From: Phytophthora colocasiae | Lineage: Eukaryota > Oomycota > Peronosporomycetes > Peronosporales > Peronosporaceae | Direction of reading: 5' to 3' | Assembly: GCA_018806915.1 (NCBI GenBank) | Contig: JAGKQI010000091.1 | Location: forward strand, 1,674,001 to 1,738,000 | DNA: 64,000 nucleotides | Part shown: in pieces, positions 31,601 through 42,718 of the stretch | Position numbering within the stretch: position 1 is the first letter of the stretch | Layout: each line of letters begins with the position of its first letter | Notes under the pieces: model-generated | What the model was told of the DNA's origin: nothing | The model's database searches: none | Seen by the model: only the letters and a program-made list of their open reading frames with translations | Program-made: the position numbers and the translations under genes

Positions 31601-33440
31601 GCGGCAGTTGTTGTAGTAACGGCGTCAGCTGGTGCTTCACGGTCATGGAGGTGTTGCATCAAGGCGTCTTCGCCGAGAAAGAAGTCGACCCCTTCCTCAC
31701 CATTGCGACGCCCGTTGGGGACGACGTACTGGTATCTCGAGTCCAAGCTCCGGCCACTTGGTCGCTTCGATGTCCACCCATCTTTTAATAGCGCCGCCCA
31801 CACATCACTAAACCGAACGCCCCATGCGGTGGACGTTTCGGTCGCAGTAAGCCGGCGTCGCTTGCTGACTTGCCCTGGTGGTGGATCGCGTGCCTTCTTC
31901 TCTCCGGGTGTTTCTTCACTAAGCGTCATGAATTCTCCAAAACGGAACGGGGAGGGAAATGACGGACGGTCGACACGCGTAGCTCATCAGTATTACTTTT
32001 AACAGGTCGGATTTTGATAGTTCATTCGTTGTTTCGTAATTTATTTGCTATGTGTTATTGAAAAAATTAAATTTCAAGAAAAATTCATTCTAGCATTTAC
32101 AGGCATTTACTCCAGTTTGCTAGCTGTTTTTACAATAAGCTAATTGCGAACACGTAGATAATGATAAAGCCATACAGGACTGACATTAGCAAGTGAAAAG
32201 TGTGTTTGTAGACGTAGTCGCTGCAAGCATGGCACCAGTGCTCATGCAAGACAACATCCAAGCATCATCATGCCAAGCAGGCGTTCAAAAAAGAGGCTCA
32301 TGTTTGACGTAATTTTTGATTTGTTACCTGAAGCTGCCTCCCACCAACTTCTTTTTTATCCAATCAGAGTATCCTTCCAGATTTTTTGTTTGGCTCCAGG
32401 ATATCGGCCAATCAGATTGCCAACTCGAAAGGCGCATGATGTGCCCTTAGACGTTGATGGCGGGGGTATCCTCGTGCATCTTGCGAGATTTGAGGCATGG
32501 ATGATCTTGGGATCTGTCTCTTAAAGGGCGCTTAAAGTGCCCTTTTACAAGTCATTGACTTAATTTTGTATACTATAGTTTAGTCCCTTGCTTCGCAGAA
32601 GGGTTAATCAGGACACCCGCTGGTCCTCTACATTCGACATGGTGAAGATACTTTGAGCTGAAGGAGTTCCTCTGCGATGGCGACGACGACGAGCTGGCGG
32701 CATGTATGCCAAATCGCTGGGAGGAGAAGCAACTGAAAGCGATCCTCGTCAACCTCAAGATGTTTGAGTCAACGTCCAAAAAACTGCAAAGTGCTGACGA
32801 TATAACCCTACTGGACGTGCGCGATCTCTTCGATGCGCTTATCGCACAGAAGCCTGAGGTCGCCCACTACCTACGTGCCGATGCATACATCGTCAAGAGC
32901 CCTGGATTCGAACGCGCTTGCGTTAACGTATTGCTGGGTCGCGAGAGCACGCTATCGCCCGACGAAGAAGCTATGTTGGATCCGCTGGCCGCAGAAACGT
33001 CTCCGCCACCGCGGCCTTCGGAAGCAACGTCAGTCGACCAAGGTTTCGCTCCGGATGCGCTCGAGCGGGCGAGACGTCTTCGTCAATCGACTTCACGTTA
33101 CATCGGCCAGGTGGCTGTGATCGCTCCGACTTCCAATGTCGTCGAGCGATTTGTTTTAGCAAAGCCAAAGCAGTGGTTGGCCTTCACTGCCAAGCGATGA
33201 CCCCACTGCACCTTGAAAGCATACTGTTTTTAAAATTTAATCGTAGGTACTGGAGTGCGGCGGTGCGCAAGGTTGTGCGCGGCACACAATAATCTCGCAA
33301 AATACAGATTCCCTACAAGCTCCGATGTATTTCTTGCAATACGTTCAATTATTGCAGACGACTATGGCTGGGAGATATGCGAAGTTATTTGTATTGCTGC
33401 ATCCTCGAACACAATAGCAATAGCATTTTCTGTACCCCAG

Positions 33441-36226
33441 GTTGCCGTAGCAGTCGTAGTGGCGACGCCATTCCTCTCAGCCTTCACTCGCTTCGTCGCC
33501 GTGCTTCGAGCAGGTGCTGCTAGCTGGAAGTTCGCAACCTCTCGGGGTGCAGTCTTGAAAGGCCGGTGAGTGAGACATGGGTTCAACCCTAACCCCACTT
33601 GCGCCACTTCTGATTTCTGACCCAGATAGTGGGTGCATAGTTGCCACTTCAGAGTTCCCAGTGTTAAACACCGGGGTTGCAGTTGCTGAATCAGGGTGAC
33701 CGACCCTTCGCGCCTTTTGAACTTGAGATAAAGTTGCTTGAAGATTTTTCAACTGGCCGGCTTGGAAACGTTGCATTCTGTGAACTCTCTTTCTTCCTGT
33801 CGCGTTCAGCTTCCATGTCTTTCATTCGCTGTTGTAAAGCTTCCATTTGAGAAATCCAGTCCCGTTTCATCTCATCAGTCGCACGTGCACGTTCTGCCTC
33901 GGCTTCGGCCTCCCGCTGTCGCCAGCGATCAGCAAATTCTGAATCCAGACGTTGGTTTTCAGAGTTTTGAATCCCCGTTTTCAGAGTTTTCAGAGTTCCG
34001 GACTCTGAAATCCCATCACCCCTGGGTTTACCTTCCGATACCAGACTTCTGCGTTCTTCAGCATCGTCGGCACGCCTCTCTGCTTCCAACCGCGCGTTTT
34101 CAGATTCCAACAAACGGTCGGTGAGTGTCTGGATCTCGCGTCTTGCTTCCAAGTCACGTTGTTCCCGACGGCGATCACGTTCCATGCACTCCAAGCGTTC
34201 TCGCGCCCGGAACTCCATCTGTGCTTGCTCCATCCGGTTCTGCCACTCCTGCTGCTGCCTCATGATGTTCAACTCGATCTGGGCAGGCCCTGATCTCTGA
34301 GAGCTTCGAGCTTCAGACTTCGTACGACTCGACGCGATGGAACTCAAGCGTCGAGACGGTGTTTTCAGAAGGTCTTCGCTCTTCACCTGTCTTCGAGTCT
34401 CAAGTACGCAGTGTGGCGACCGAACTCCAGAGTCGTCTCGCCATGGAACTGGTTGAGTGGGCCACCGTGACCGCCAGGTTACAGGTTAACCGACTCCCAG
34501 AAAGCATGAAACCAGAAGACACGACAAGTCGAGATGAAGCAGGCAGTGTATTACCAGACAAGGATGCTGACCTACAAGGACGACAGCTGATCATACGACT
34601 CCGGGTGACCGGACTCCGAGTGACGCACAGTTCTGATGGTTCCAACAGTGACGAGCTACCACAGTCCAAGCGCTTACAGCGGAGACCGCCGCGCCCACAA
34701 GTCCTGTCAACGCCGTCAGCTTTGTCGACGCCGTCGCTATCTTCATTGCCACAGTACGAGAATCGTTCTGAAAACACGCGTCCAGAGTCTGAAACTCTAA
34801 TGTATGAAGATAGGAGCAGCTCTCGAACTCGGATGACGGACGTAGTGTCATTGGGACTTTTGACGACCAGTCGACTGGACTCCAGACATCACGTGGAAGC
34901 TCCGCGGATTCGTCCTTGATGCCCATGAGTCGAGGGGCGGCATCACACATGCCGCTGTCAGCAGGAGGTATGGCAATGATCGCCCAAGGCACTGACGTAG
35001 GAGGAATGGTCTCTGGAGGCATGGGGATCCAAGTGACGAGAACGTTGTTGCCTGTAAAGCCCGAATCTGAAGATGTCGACATGCCGGAGAAGCCAGAAGT
35101 GCTGGAAGTGAAGTCTGACAACCAAGCGTTTGTCGGAAGTCCGCCACAGGATTTCAGTCCGCCAACTCCAGAGATTCCGTCGTCATCCGTCTCCAGTCGA
35201 AGTGCAAGCCACCGAAGCCACCGCCAGAGTGCTGATGCCTGGGTCTGAGACCATCTTGGAAGCAGGTTCATGAATTCGAAACCCGCCTCGTACAGCATTG
35301 TCTGAAGCATGGCCACATACTCTGTTGCTGTCAGCGTGTCCATCGGAATTTTAACGTAGGAAAGATCTTGGATCCGACCAAAACCATGACGTCTCACGTT
35401 GAAACTCTGAAATCCAAACGTCTTCAGGGACACCGAGAAACATCGCCACTTGATGTAGTCGCCGGTCGCTGCAGCAGCTTCCTGGAAGACATCAGCACTG
35501 GTCTTCGTCGTTGGCCATGCATACTCGACGTTTGGCGGTACGACCCTGCCGGCATCCATATCTCTCCAACGGCGGAACTCACGGCGCACGTACTTCAGAG
35601 CACGTTCTCCATCAAGCGAATCAGCCCTCCCAGACTCGTCTGACGGTGTCTTCAGAGAATCTTCAGACTTGATCGGCGTGTCATCAGACTTTGATGCGAA
35701 TTCAGACTTAGGAGAATGAGATCCATGTTCTTCAGAGAGTCCAGGCTTTGGTTTCACCTCATCCAGACTCTGAACGCAGATCGATCACCTCCGGGGACTC
35801 AACCATATCGACGCCTCCTCCCTCAGACGTCTCATCTCCACCCTCACGGGCAGTGGTCACCTCGTCACCAGAGACTTCGACTTCTGACGGGCCTTCAGAA
35901 CCTTGCTCACTAGAGACAGCGGATGACTCCTGGACTTCTGGCTCCACAGCAGGCTCGTCTTCAACCGCCGATTCTGGGACGTTCACACTCTCGACTGCCT
36001 TCTTCTCTCTCGCAGCCTTCCTCTTCTCGCGGGCCGCCTTCTGGATGGCATCCAAGTCTGGTTGCTCCTCAGGCGGCAAACCTTGTAGACGCTTGGACTG
36101 ACGCGTCGGAACACTCCGACCTCGACCACGGCGTCCTCCTCTCGTAGATCCTGGTGTAGCAATCTTGAATATAGACGCTTGACAGGAAACTTTCTTTTCT
36201 TGTACTCTCAAATGCGGTGATATCAC
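33441..36226 (-). mobile_element. Gypsy-1 gag, right (5') part
   Basis: Minus-strand gag frames in order: 36226-35759 (acidic, KRLQGLPPEEQPDLDAIQKA start), 35757-34591 (SLDGERALKYVRREFRRWRD), and 34386-33691 (a charged coiled coil with RRREQRDLEARREIQTLTDR and METE-type heptads). A further frame then reads GVATTTATAT up to the hAT target site and continues as QVTQVAPITEAKGD at 22735. Frame changes near 35757, 34590 and 34390 show decay. Pol is not present in the window. The first 514 bp of this part recur at 63487-64000. Confidence 0.75.
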
Positions 36227-37576
36227 GATGCCAAAATCCGGGCACGTGCATCAGTTGTCGCGAAGTCGGTGAAACTTTGGTCGCGGAGCAGGTGACGTAT
36301 AGTAAACCCTGGTTACTACTGAAAAGTGGTTTTCAGAGTCGTACAACGTAGGTGGGCGTGTGGTACCTTGCGGTATCCTCGTGGGTTTGTTGTCTTGGAA
36401 ATGTGACCCTCGCCGGAGTCTGAGAGTTGTGGGCGAAGAGAAGTCCGGGCCTTCTTGGGTGTCTGGTGTCGAAATTCAGGAAATCCTTCCAGGAGCGTTC
36501 GGGAGTCGGAATCTCTGGAAACCAAAGTGTTTTCCAGGAAGTCGGTAGTTGAAGAGAGACAAATCACCAGAGAAAAAGTCTGATATCGGTGTCTGAATAT
36601 CACAAATCCAGAACCGAGACACTTGACTTTCAGAGATATACAACCGATATATAGAGTTCAGATATATGCAAAAAATACATACAGCCGTTCTTATTCTTTC
36701 TGGGCCCTTGAACGGTGGGCTAATACTCCAGGTCAACTAGGGACTTGTTTCCAGACACCTGGTCTGTCTGGTATCCCTGTCACGTTCGCGCACTGCACTC
36801 TGAAAACGACTGTCTAGTTTTCTGAGCCTGTCCAAACGTGTAATATGAAATGGGCTACCGCTAGAGACAAAACAAACGACCCAACTAGGATATGGAATAG
36901 GCGGGTCCTTTCAGGTTTCTACGTTACCTTATCTCCACCTAAGGGGACTGAAGTGATGAGGATCACACGGCGTACGCCTTCGACGCAGTGGCTTGAATAC
37001 CTCTCAAGCGGACTTGTGCAGTAGCAAGCAAATTGAACTCTATTTATCGTTTTATCTTTCACATAACTCACATATCTTTCTGGTATCTCTCTTCTTCTTG
37101 TCGTCCTTTGCGTCCTTCATGCAGTCAGTCTTCGTATCTCAGATACTCTTGGTCTTGGTATACATCTGGTATCCTTGACTTGGTCTCAGTATGCAGTCAG
37201 TGCAGCAGATCTCGATGGGTTGACAGGTAGAGACGTCATTACGGGGGATGTGCAGGTCAGTCATCACTTGAATGCGTGACTTGAACTTGGGTTCACTTGG
37301 TTCTTGGATCTTCGTTGATTTCAGAGTCTGGTATCCTGATTTTTCAGAGTCTGACAGAAATCACTTGGTTTTCAGAGTCTCGGTCACTCAGAATGAATGA
37401 TACCAGTCTTGAGTAAGAAATCAGAGTACGGAGCACTAATGCTACAACGTACACGAAGATCTTGAGGGTTCCGCGGGTGCGCGGCGTCCGGCGCGCGATA
37501 CTTGGTCTCTGCGGGTAAATATTGTGAATCCTTAAACCATCAATCGTCGCGCTGGACGGTAACGAGATGAGGTCTC
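36227..37576. other. Probable Gypsy LTR/5' untranslated sequence, boundaries not found
   Basis: 1350 bp between the 5' end of Gypsy-1 gag and the 3' end of Gypsy-2 gag fragments. No credible coding frame. AT-rich stretches with TATA-like runs (about 36640-36680 and 37030-37080) and repeated ttttcagagtct motifs look like LTR sequence. I could not locate matching LTR pairs or TSDs. Confidence 0.35.
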
Positions 37577-40500
37577 TCAGAGATACGTTCTTCTGAGAGA
37601 CTTTCCGTCAGAAATTAGGCACTCATCGTCGGGGAAAGTCCGGTGACCAGACAGAGTGTATTTAACCTTCGAGTTGTGCACACCGAAGTACACTTCTGGT
37701 CCTTTGGGCCCCTTTACAGTCAGGCGAAGGTTTTCTCCACAATCTTCCACGGATGTCACACGGGTGCGGCCGCGTCCTAAACCCCTCTCTCTCTCTCTCG
37801 TAACCCATAATAACCAGTTGCATCGTACCGTAATATCCACCTGTCGCTCGAAAATTGGAAATAGCATCATGTCACGCTCCTCTAGCTCTTTGTCGTATTC
37901 TTCCTTCTCCTCTAGTATTCCGTTGTTAACTCCTTCAGCTAGCTTTTCTTCTTCAGAAAACACTCGGGTTATCCCAGTAGTCGCTCCTGCAGCGCTACTC
38001 TTAGTGCTCGCCTCACCCCCACCAGCCGCATCGGTGGTAGACGGCACACTTACAGTCTCGTTCGTTTCTTCGTCAGTCATGCCAGTGGTCACTTCTAGTT
38101 TACTCTTACTAGTACAGGACTCGCCATCTCGCGTTCGGTAGGCAGCCGACACACTCATCTTGTCGGGTAGTTCTTCGCTGCTCCTCGCAGATTCATCTCT
38201 ATCTTCACTCGTACCGGGGTCGAAGATACTCTCATTAACCTCGGGACAGTCACTTTCCCGTCCTTACTCCCTGACGGATTCTCAGTGACCCCAAGTCACA
38301 AAGGGGAGTAGTCGTCTTCTTCACATTTGCTCCACTTGTTATCCACTCGCAGTAGACAACCTCACTCTTTTTGCGGGGTGACGTCCAGTAATTTACCAGA
38401 CTAGACTTCGTTCGAATCTCATCTCCGCACTCCCATGAGTCAGGTTCCTTCAGCCAGCCCCCGACGTAAGCAGTAGTCAGGTAACTAGCCTCAACACCTG
38501 CACACTCAGTCACTCCATTATCCGCCGTTAGTCTCTTTGCAGTCTCTGTCGAACTCATTTTGTCTCCATAACTAGCAGCGGTGGGTTCGGGAGTGACTCC
38601 ACTCAAGTCACTTAGCTGGCAGGAGGAAGGAGTGACTTCAACCTTCCCTTCCTCCAGCCTCCTTCAGTGTTGACTCGAGTTCGAAGCGACCCCAGCCTTC
38701 TGGACTAGCTGGTTCAGCGCCTCCCTCGACGGGCAGTTGGCTACTACGTGGTCAGCGTCTCCGCACAGAAAGCAAGATCTAGGGCCAGCTGTCGCTGCTG
38801 ACGCGAACCCGTCGGCTGTTGTTGGCGCTGGAATACTCGGGGTAGCTCACACTCGACGTAGATGTGGCCAGTCATTTGGCAGTTTGAGCAAGTCGAATTG
38901 TTCCTACGACAGTTCAGGCGACTACACCTCAACGTGTGGCACCTTCCACACACTACTTGGCCTTCTTGCGTGTATAAGGCAGGTCCCTGACGAATGCCTC
39001 TAGTGGAAGTCGCCGGTAGTGAGTAGTCTGTGAGATTACATACACTCCTTGACTAGTAGCAGACATAGCCTGGTACTGAATAGCAGTCGCAGTAGTTCCT
39101 CCCTGGGTTGCAGCTGGAGTAGCTTGCACTTGTTGTTGCGCCAAGAGACTCTGAGTTTGTTGCATTACTGACAGCATTTGCTTCATCAAGTCATCGTTGG
39201 TAGTTGACTTAGGAGGCTCATCCTCGAAATCAGCATCATCCTCCACTGGTAGTTGCTGGTTCTTATACAGACGCACCGCTACTGCTTGAGATATCGAGTT
39301 CACCAAGGAAGTGTTCCGCCATTACCGGTTACGAAGCCCGACAGGAAATACTGGTATCGCATCTCGGGGTCAAAGTACTGGGCGGCGTCACAGAGACTCA
39401 AAATCAAGTCGCCCCATACTTCAGATGACATGCCTCGGGGTCGTTTCGTCACCTTCAGTCGCATAATCATCTGGAGTGGGGTCTGACACACGAACTGGTT
39501 ATGAAAGCGAGTCACCAGAATGTTGAAGTCGTTAATCTGGGAGTAAGTTCATCACTCCTCACCAGCTTTGCCTTTGAGACACTCCCTGATGGCACTCAAC
39601 CTCAAGGAGTCGCCAAGCCCTTCAGTAACTCTCTGGTACGCACTCCGAAAGGACCGAGCTTTCTCTGCGGAAGCACCGTCCGAGTAGAACGGTTGGTTCA
39701 TTCGGACCGCATTCTTGATGTTGGACGGCATACCCAGCGCCGGTCGAGTCACTTGGCCCACAGACTCTTTGATAGTTCGAGAGAATATTGGCTAGGGAGG
39801 TGACTGGGGGCCGGAGTAAACGGCTGGCTACTCAGGCCAGTCGCAGGACGACCAGTTGTCGCTGCATGTACAGGCGCGCTCGGAGCAGCCACCGGAAAAG
39901 GTATACTTGTCGCTTGAGCCGGGTTCCCTTGTGGCAGCGGCAAGCTCCAGTGTGCTGTCTGCCCAACAGTCGCTTGTTGGTAGCTAGTAGTGCCTGGGGT
40001 CGTCATTGCTGGTACTGAAGTCAACGGCGGGTCGACACTCGTAGGGGCCATAAAAATGCTACTAGCAGACACTTGAGTAACTGCAGGCGTAGGGACTTGA
40101 AGAACATGAGGCGGAGCGGAGGTAGTCGCATAGGAGATGGGAGCTGGAGTAGTGTAGGAGAACCCGACCGCCACTGACCATCCGACTGGCTGGATAAACG
40201 GATTGTCCAAACCGTGCCAGAAGTCGTGCCAAGCGTCACATTCTGATAATTCGGGATTGCCGAGTGAGTAGACTGAGGCATACTAGTAGCAGGAGTCACC
40301 ACTGTGGAGAGGTAGTTAGTTGTCCAGGCAGTTGACTACCCCACCCAGCTGGGTGAGCTCCCGTCGAACTAGCAGTCACGCCCACGCCAGTCCCATCATT
40401 CAGAGAGTAACCAGGCTGAGCCATCGGCTAAAGTAGTGCTTAGTGGCATCAACTACTCCCATAGTCGCAACCCCCAGTTGAGTCGTAGCCTGAGTAGGAG

Positions 40501-41116
40501 AAGTGGGAGCAACTGGGTTCATTGGCTTGGTTGCAGGCTGGGCCATCAGGGACTCCCTGACTAATCACAGGAGTCGGCACCTGGGGCTGAGTCACTAGGG
40601 TTGGCATCAAAGGAGCAGTGGGCTGTATCCCGGGAGTGAACGCCGGGACCAAGGTCGTCACTACACCTTGAGGTGCCGAGGTCGCCGCAGTACCGGCTTG
40701 TAAAGTAAACCCTCCTTGGGTAGTAGCAGGACTAGCGAGTGGCCTTGCTCCTCCCTTCCTGGGATCAGAAAGGCTTCGGGTCAGTCGAGGCCTTGAAGGG
40801 GATGTTGCTGTACCGGGAGAGTTGAACCAAGGGCGGCTCGCCGTACCATGACCTGGACCGTGGTCAGTCCCCCAGTTAAACTCGGCCTTCCCGGATGCGT
40901 GGTGGCCGGAGCTCCTTCGATCCCAAACCATGAAGTCGGTTGGCCGTCACTGCCTCCCGGACTCGAAGGAGTCATAGTAGGGGTCGACTTGCTCCTCCTC
41001 TAAACCATGAAGTAGTAGCTAAACCATTACCATCGTTCTCACTTGAGGTAGTGCTCCTGTCATCGCCTCCGATACCAGGTCCGAATGAAGACATCTCGAT
41101 CTCAGGTTCTTGTTCG

Positions 41117-41183
<67 letters not shown>

Positions 41184-41457
41184 TTTCTTTGATAGTCTTG
41201 GTAGTTGACGCACTCCCGCCTAGACGATCCACCCAGTTAGCCAACTGACAACTAGTTGGTATGACAGGAGTACCTATCTTCCTAGTCAGGGTAGCCACCC
41301 GAAGCTCACCTCCGAAGTACTTCACCGACTTGATATGCGTCTCCGGAACGGGTAGGGTCCCGTCCTTGAGTGTAGTAGTAGAACACCTCCCTAGTTGACC
41401 CCAGTCGAACTAGCAGTGCAACTCTTCACATCTCAGCAAGTGAGAGCATTACGCTTA
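37577..41457 (-). mobile_element. Gypsy-2 gag region, decayed
   Basis: A second Ty3/Gypsy gag on the minus strand, broken into many frames. In order: a Pro/Ser/Thr-rich N-terminal part (41325-39750); the capsid segment ARSFRSAYQRVTEGLGDSLR and LKGKAGEE (39762-39552); RFHNQFVCQTPLQMIMRLKV and QYFLSGF (39515-39300); a CCHC knuckle CSNCQMTGHIYVEC (about 38890); and a 193-codon frame (38158-37577) ending KYTLSGHRTFPDDECLISDG. No protease or RT follows in the window. The right end is cut by the duplication junction at 41457. Confidence 0.7.
41120..41179. repeat. (CT)n microsatellite
   Basis: About 60 bp of nearly pure ctctct. It lies inside the Gypsy-2 gag frame, where it would encode an Arg-Glu run on the minus strand. 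Confidence 0.95.
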
Positions 41458-41688
41458 TCCCTCGTTTTCACGCTTTAGAGCATCCCACCACTGGTAGAGC
41501 GGACCATTCTTTCCGTAGAGCGAGCGCACAAGCTCCGGTGCAGGGCCCGATGCATTCCAGGGCGCGTCAATGTATACAAGTTCAGCCTTGGAGCCAAAGG
41601 CTTGGCGTAGGGCGGATGTCTGACGCTGTAGAATGCTGCCACTAGTGCGCCACCCATGCAGACAAAGCACACGAATGGGGCGGGACAT
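41458..41688 (-). pseudogene. Truncated FSH1-family hydrolase, first 77 codons
   Basis: Copy of 9214-9444 with start codon and upstream palindromes intact, but cut after the codons for KRENEG. It therefore lacks Ser109, Asp174 and His201 and cannot be catalytic. Downstream (leftward) it abuts Gypsy-2 sequence. It marks the start of duplication unit 2. Confidence 0.9.
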
Positions 41689-41736
41689 TTTCGACAAAGT
41701 GTGGACACAGGACATTTTCGACAAAGTGTTGTCGAA

Positions 41737-42392
41737 AATGCCCTGTCGAAAATAATGTGAGGTAAAATGATGTGATTGGCTGAACTGCTTCAACTTGGAC
41801 CGTGATACTGTCCACAAGGATGTAGGCTGGATGTAACGACAAGCTGGTTGGCGATGTGTACTGTATTCCTGTTTCATCGCTTTGTTACCTCGAGTAGGGA
41901 ATGCGAAGCCAGCCGATATGCACTGCCTTGCTTGCAGAGCTGCACCGGATGTCTGGAATTGCAGGAAGTGTTGATTGCTTTTATTGACGAGGGTGATGCT
42001 GCAGCGGTCAGGTTGCTCATTGGTGTCTCGGCGGGATCGGCGGTGGGACCGCGTCGCGTTGAATGCGACCACGAGCAACGTCTTGCCGCAGCTCGGATGA
42101 TCAACGATCACCAGGCTGAGCAATGGCTCCGGCTTCCGTAGCGATCAGACTGCTACCAACGACGCAGACTGTGGTGGAGATCCCCCGTGCTGTTTGGACC
42201 CCGGTCCGTACATGTTTTTAGACGATCTAAGCATGACGAGGTAAGTGGGGAAGATTTCAAGAAGAACGAAGAATCAAGAAGAAAGAAGCACGTGCTACAT
42301 GAATACATGTATGTATCCTTGGACCAAGGAGGCAGACGGAGCGGAGTCATTCATGTATGCCAACGACATGCAGCGAGGTACACAGTAAAGTC
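41737..42392. other. Non-coding duplicated stretch (unit 2, left of MULE)
   Basis: Matches unit 1 9493-10091 with a small extra segment around 41797-41870. A 97-codon frame (41848-42141) is open here but broken in unit 1; I do not recognise it. It ends with the MULE target agtaaagtc at 42384-42392. Confidence 0.45.
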
Positions 42393-42718
42393 GAGAGCAC
42401 ATTAAAAACACCAATAAGATGTGAATTTCACAAATATAGATGAATACCACAATCAAGACATAAAATAGCACAACAGCGATGTGAAGCACTTACGACAAGA
42501 CAGAAGAAGTACATTAAATTAGGTGAAGACCACAACCATCGAACTATAAAAACACACAACCAATCACAACCATCCTCACAAGGAATATTGACGAATCACA
42601 GTCGCTATCAAGAGCCTGTCGCATCTACGGATGCTAATAAGCTACCAACCATCTCTTCTGCAAACCCCTCCCTCCAACGCAAGACCACCCAGTAGCTTCC
42701 TCACGCACAAACTTCACG

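Larger units (their letters stand above)
27212..31929 (-). pseudogene. piggyBac transposase, one nonsense codon in repeat region (unit 1)
   Basis: Exon 1 31929-31593, exon 2 31529-31425, mini-exons mirroring those of the DOT1 gene, last exon 30594-27212 (about 1396 codons in all). Exon 1 encodes a domain with GWTSKRPSGRSLDSRYQY and GVDFFLGEDAL that I take to be a DNA-binding N-terminus of oomycete piggyBac proteins. The last exon has 29-residue repeats, then the DDE_Tnp_1_7 core with the three expected aspartates: DEASVACR (about D966), NMDNYYTS (about D1066) and GVDRLDQ (about D1175). It ends with a Cys-rich tail (CIVCRWEG...CYSHDVCLCQELH). TGA at 30275-30277, from CGA in a repeat copy, interrupts the frame upstream of the core. 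The core itself (30272-27212) is fully open, so an internal start could still give a catalytic protein. Confidence 0.88.
24084..32603. mobile_element. piggyBac element carrying a DOT1-like gene (unit 1)
   Basis: 8520 bp flanked by TTAA at 24080-24083 and 32604-32607, the piggyBac hallmark. Termini begin CCCTTCTGCG and match over about 13 of the first 19 bases. Subterminal hairpins with aaagggc/gcccttt arms lie near both ends, and the motif catcatgcgc recurs in inverted orientation inside each end. Cargo: a plus-strand SANT/DOT1 gene and a minus-strand transposase gene, convergent, each starting in one arm of a 1.4-kb inverted repeat. The 304 bp before the DOT1 gene and the 674 bp beyond the transposase start show no further gene. 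Confidence 0.93.
23058..33292 (+). pseudogene. hAT transposase, split by piggyBac and frameshifted (unit 1)
   Basis: Exon 1 is 23058-23992. It has a basic N-terminus, a BED-like zinc finger region (CRCG...GYTNLLGYVFMWHTNF), the catalytic-core motif FGIIFDG and the CASHRLNLVV motif (about residues 274-283). Intron 23993-24053 is GT-AG. Exon 2 starts at 24054 and is cut at the TTAA at 24080 by the piggyBac element; it resumes at 32604 with NQDTRWSSTFDM, a conserved hAT segment. Frame breaks at about 32650 and 33155 disrupt the C-terminal half, whose dimerisation domain (TSNVVERF, then SKAKAVVGLHCQAMTPLHLE in the next frame) is otherwise clear and ends at TAA 33290-33292. In this copy FDGWT has become FDGCT. 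Confidence 0.85.
22744..33440 (+). mobile_element. hAT element carrying a nested piggyBac (unit 1)
   Basis: 10,697 bp including the nested element, 2177 bp without it and one TTAA. The left end caggggttccgaaaatac and the inverted right end ctggggtacagaaaatgc match at 13 of 18 bases. The 8-bp TSD is gttgccgt (22736-22743 and 33441-33448). Removing the insertion restores a continuous Gypsy gag frame across the target site on the minus strand. The 314 bp before the transposase start hold AT-rich subterminal sequence and no gene. The equivalent insertion in unit 2 has the same TSD, so it predates the duplication. Confidence 0.9.
9214..41457. repeat. Tandem segmental duplication, unit 1
   Basis: Sequence from 9214 onward recurs from 41458 onward in the same orientation, with an offset of 32,244 bp at the left edge. 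Matching blocks are 9214-10736, 16447-18345 and 18893-33954 in unit 1, against 41458-45434, 45435-48890 and 48906-64000 in unit 2, apart from element insertions private to one unit. The units are nearly identical over most aligned parts, with scattered substitutions and small indels. At the breakpoint both sides share tccctcg, so little or no homology was needed to make the junction. Confidence 0.9.

Noticed and set aside
31585..31929. Transposase first exon as a separate small gene of 114 codons
   Set aside because: It ends in the same VQG-donor as the DOT1 first exon and joins in phase to the mini-exons; a separate gene is less likely.
34359..34919. 186-codon plus-strand frame
   Set aside because: Opposite strand of Gypsy-1 gag; composition explained by the gag codons.
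41120..41179. (CT)n tract as a GAGA-type regulatory element
   Set aside because: It lies inside a decayed gag; a plain microsatellite explains it.
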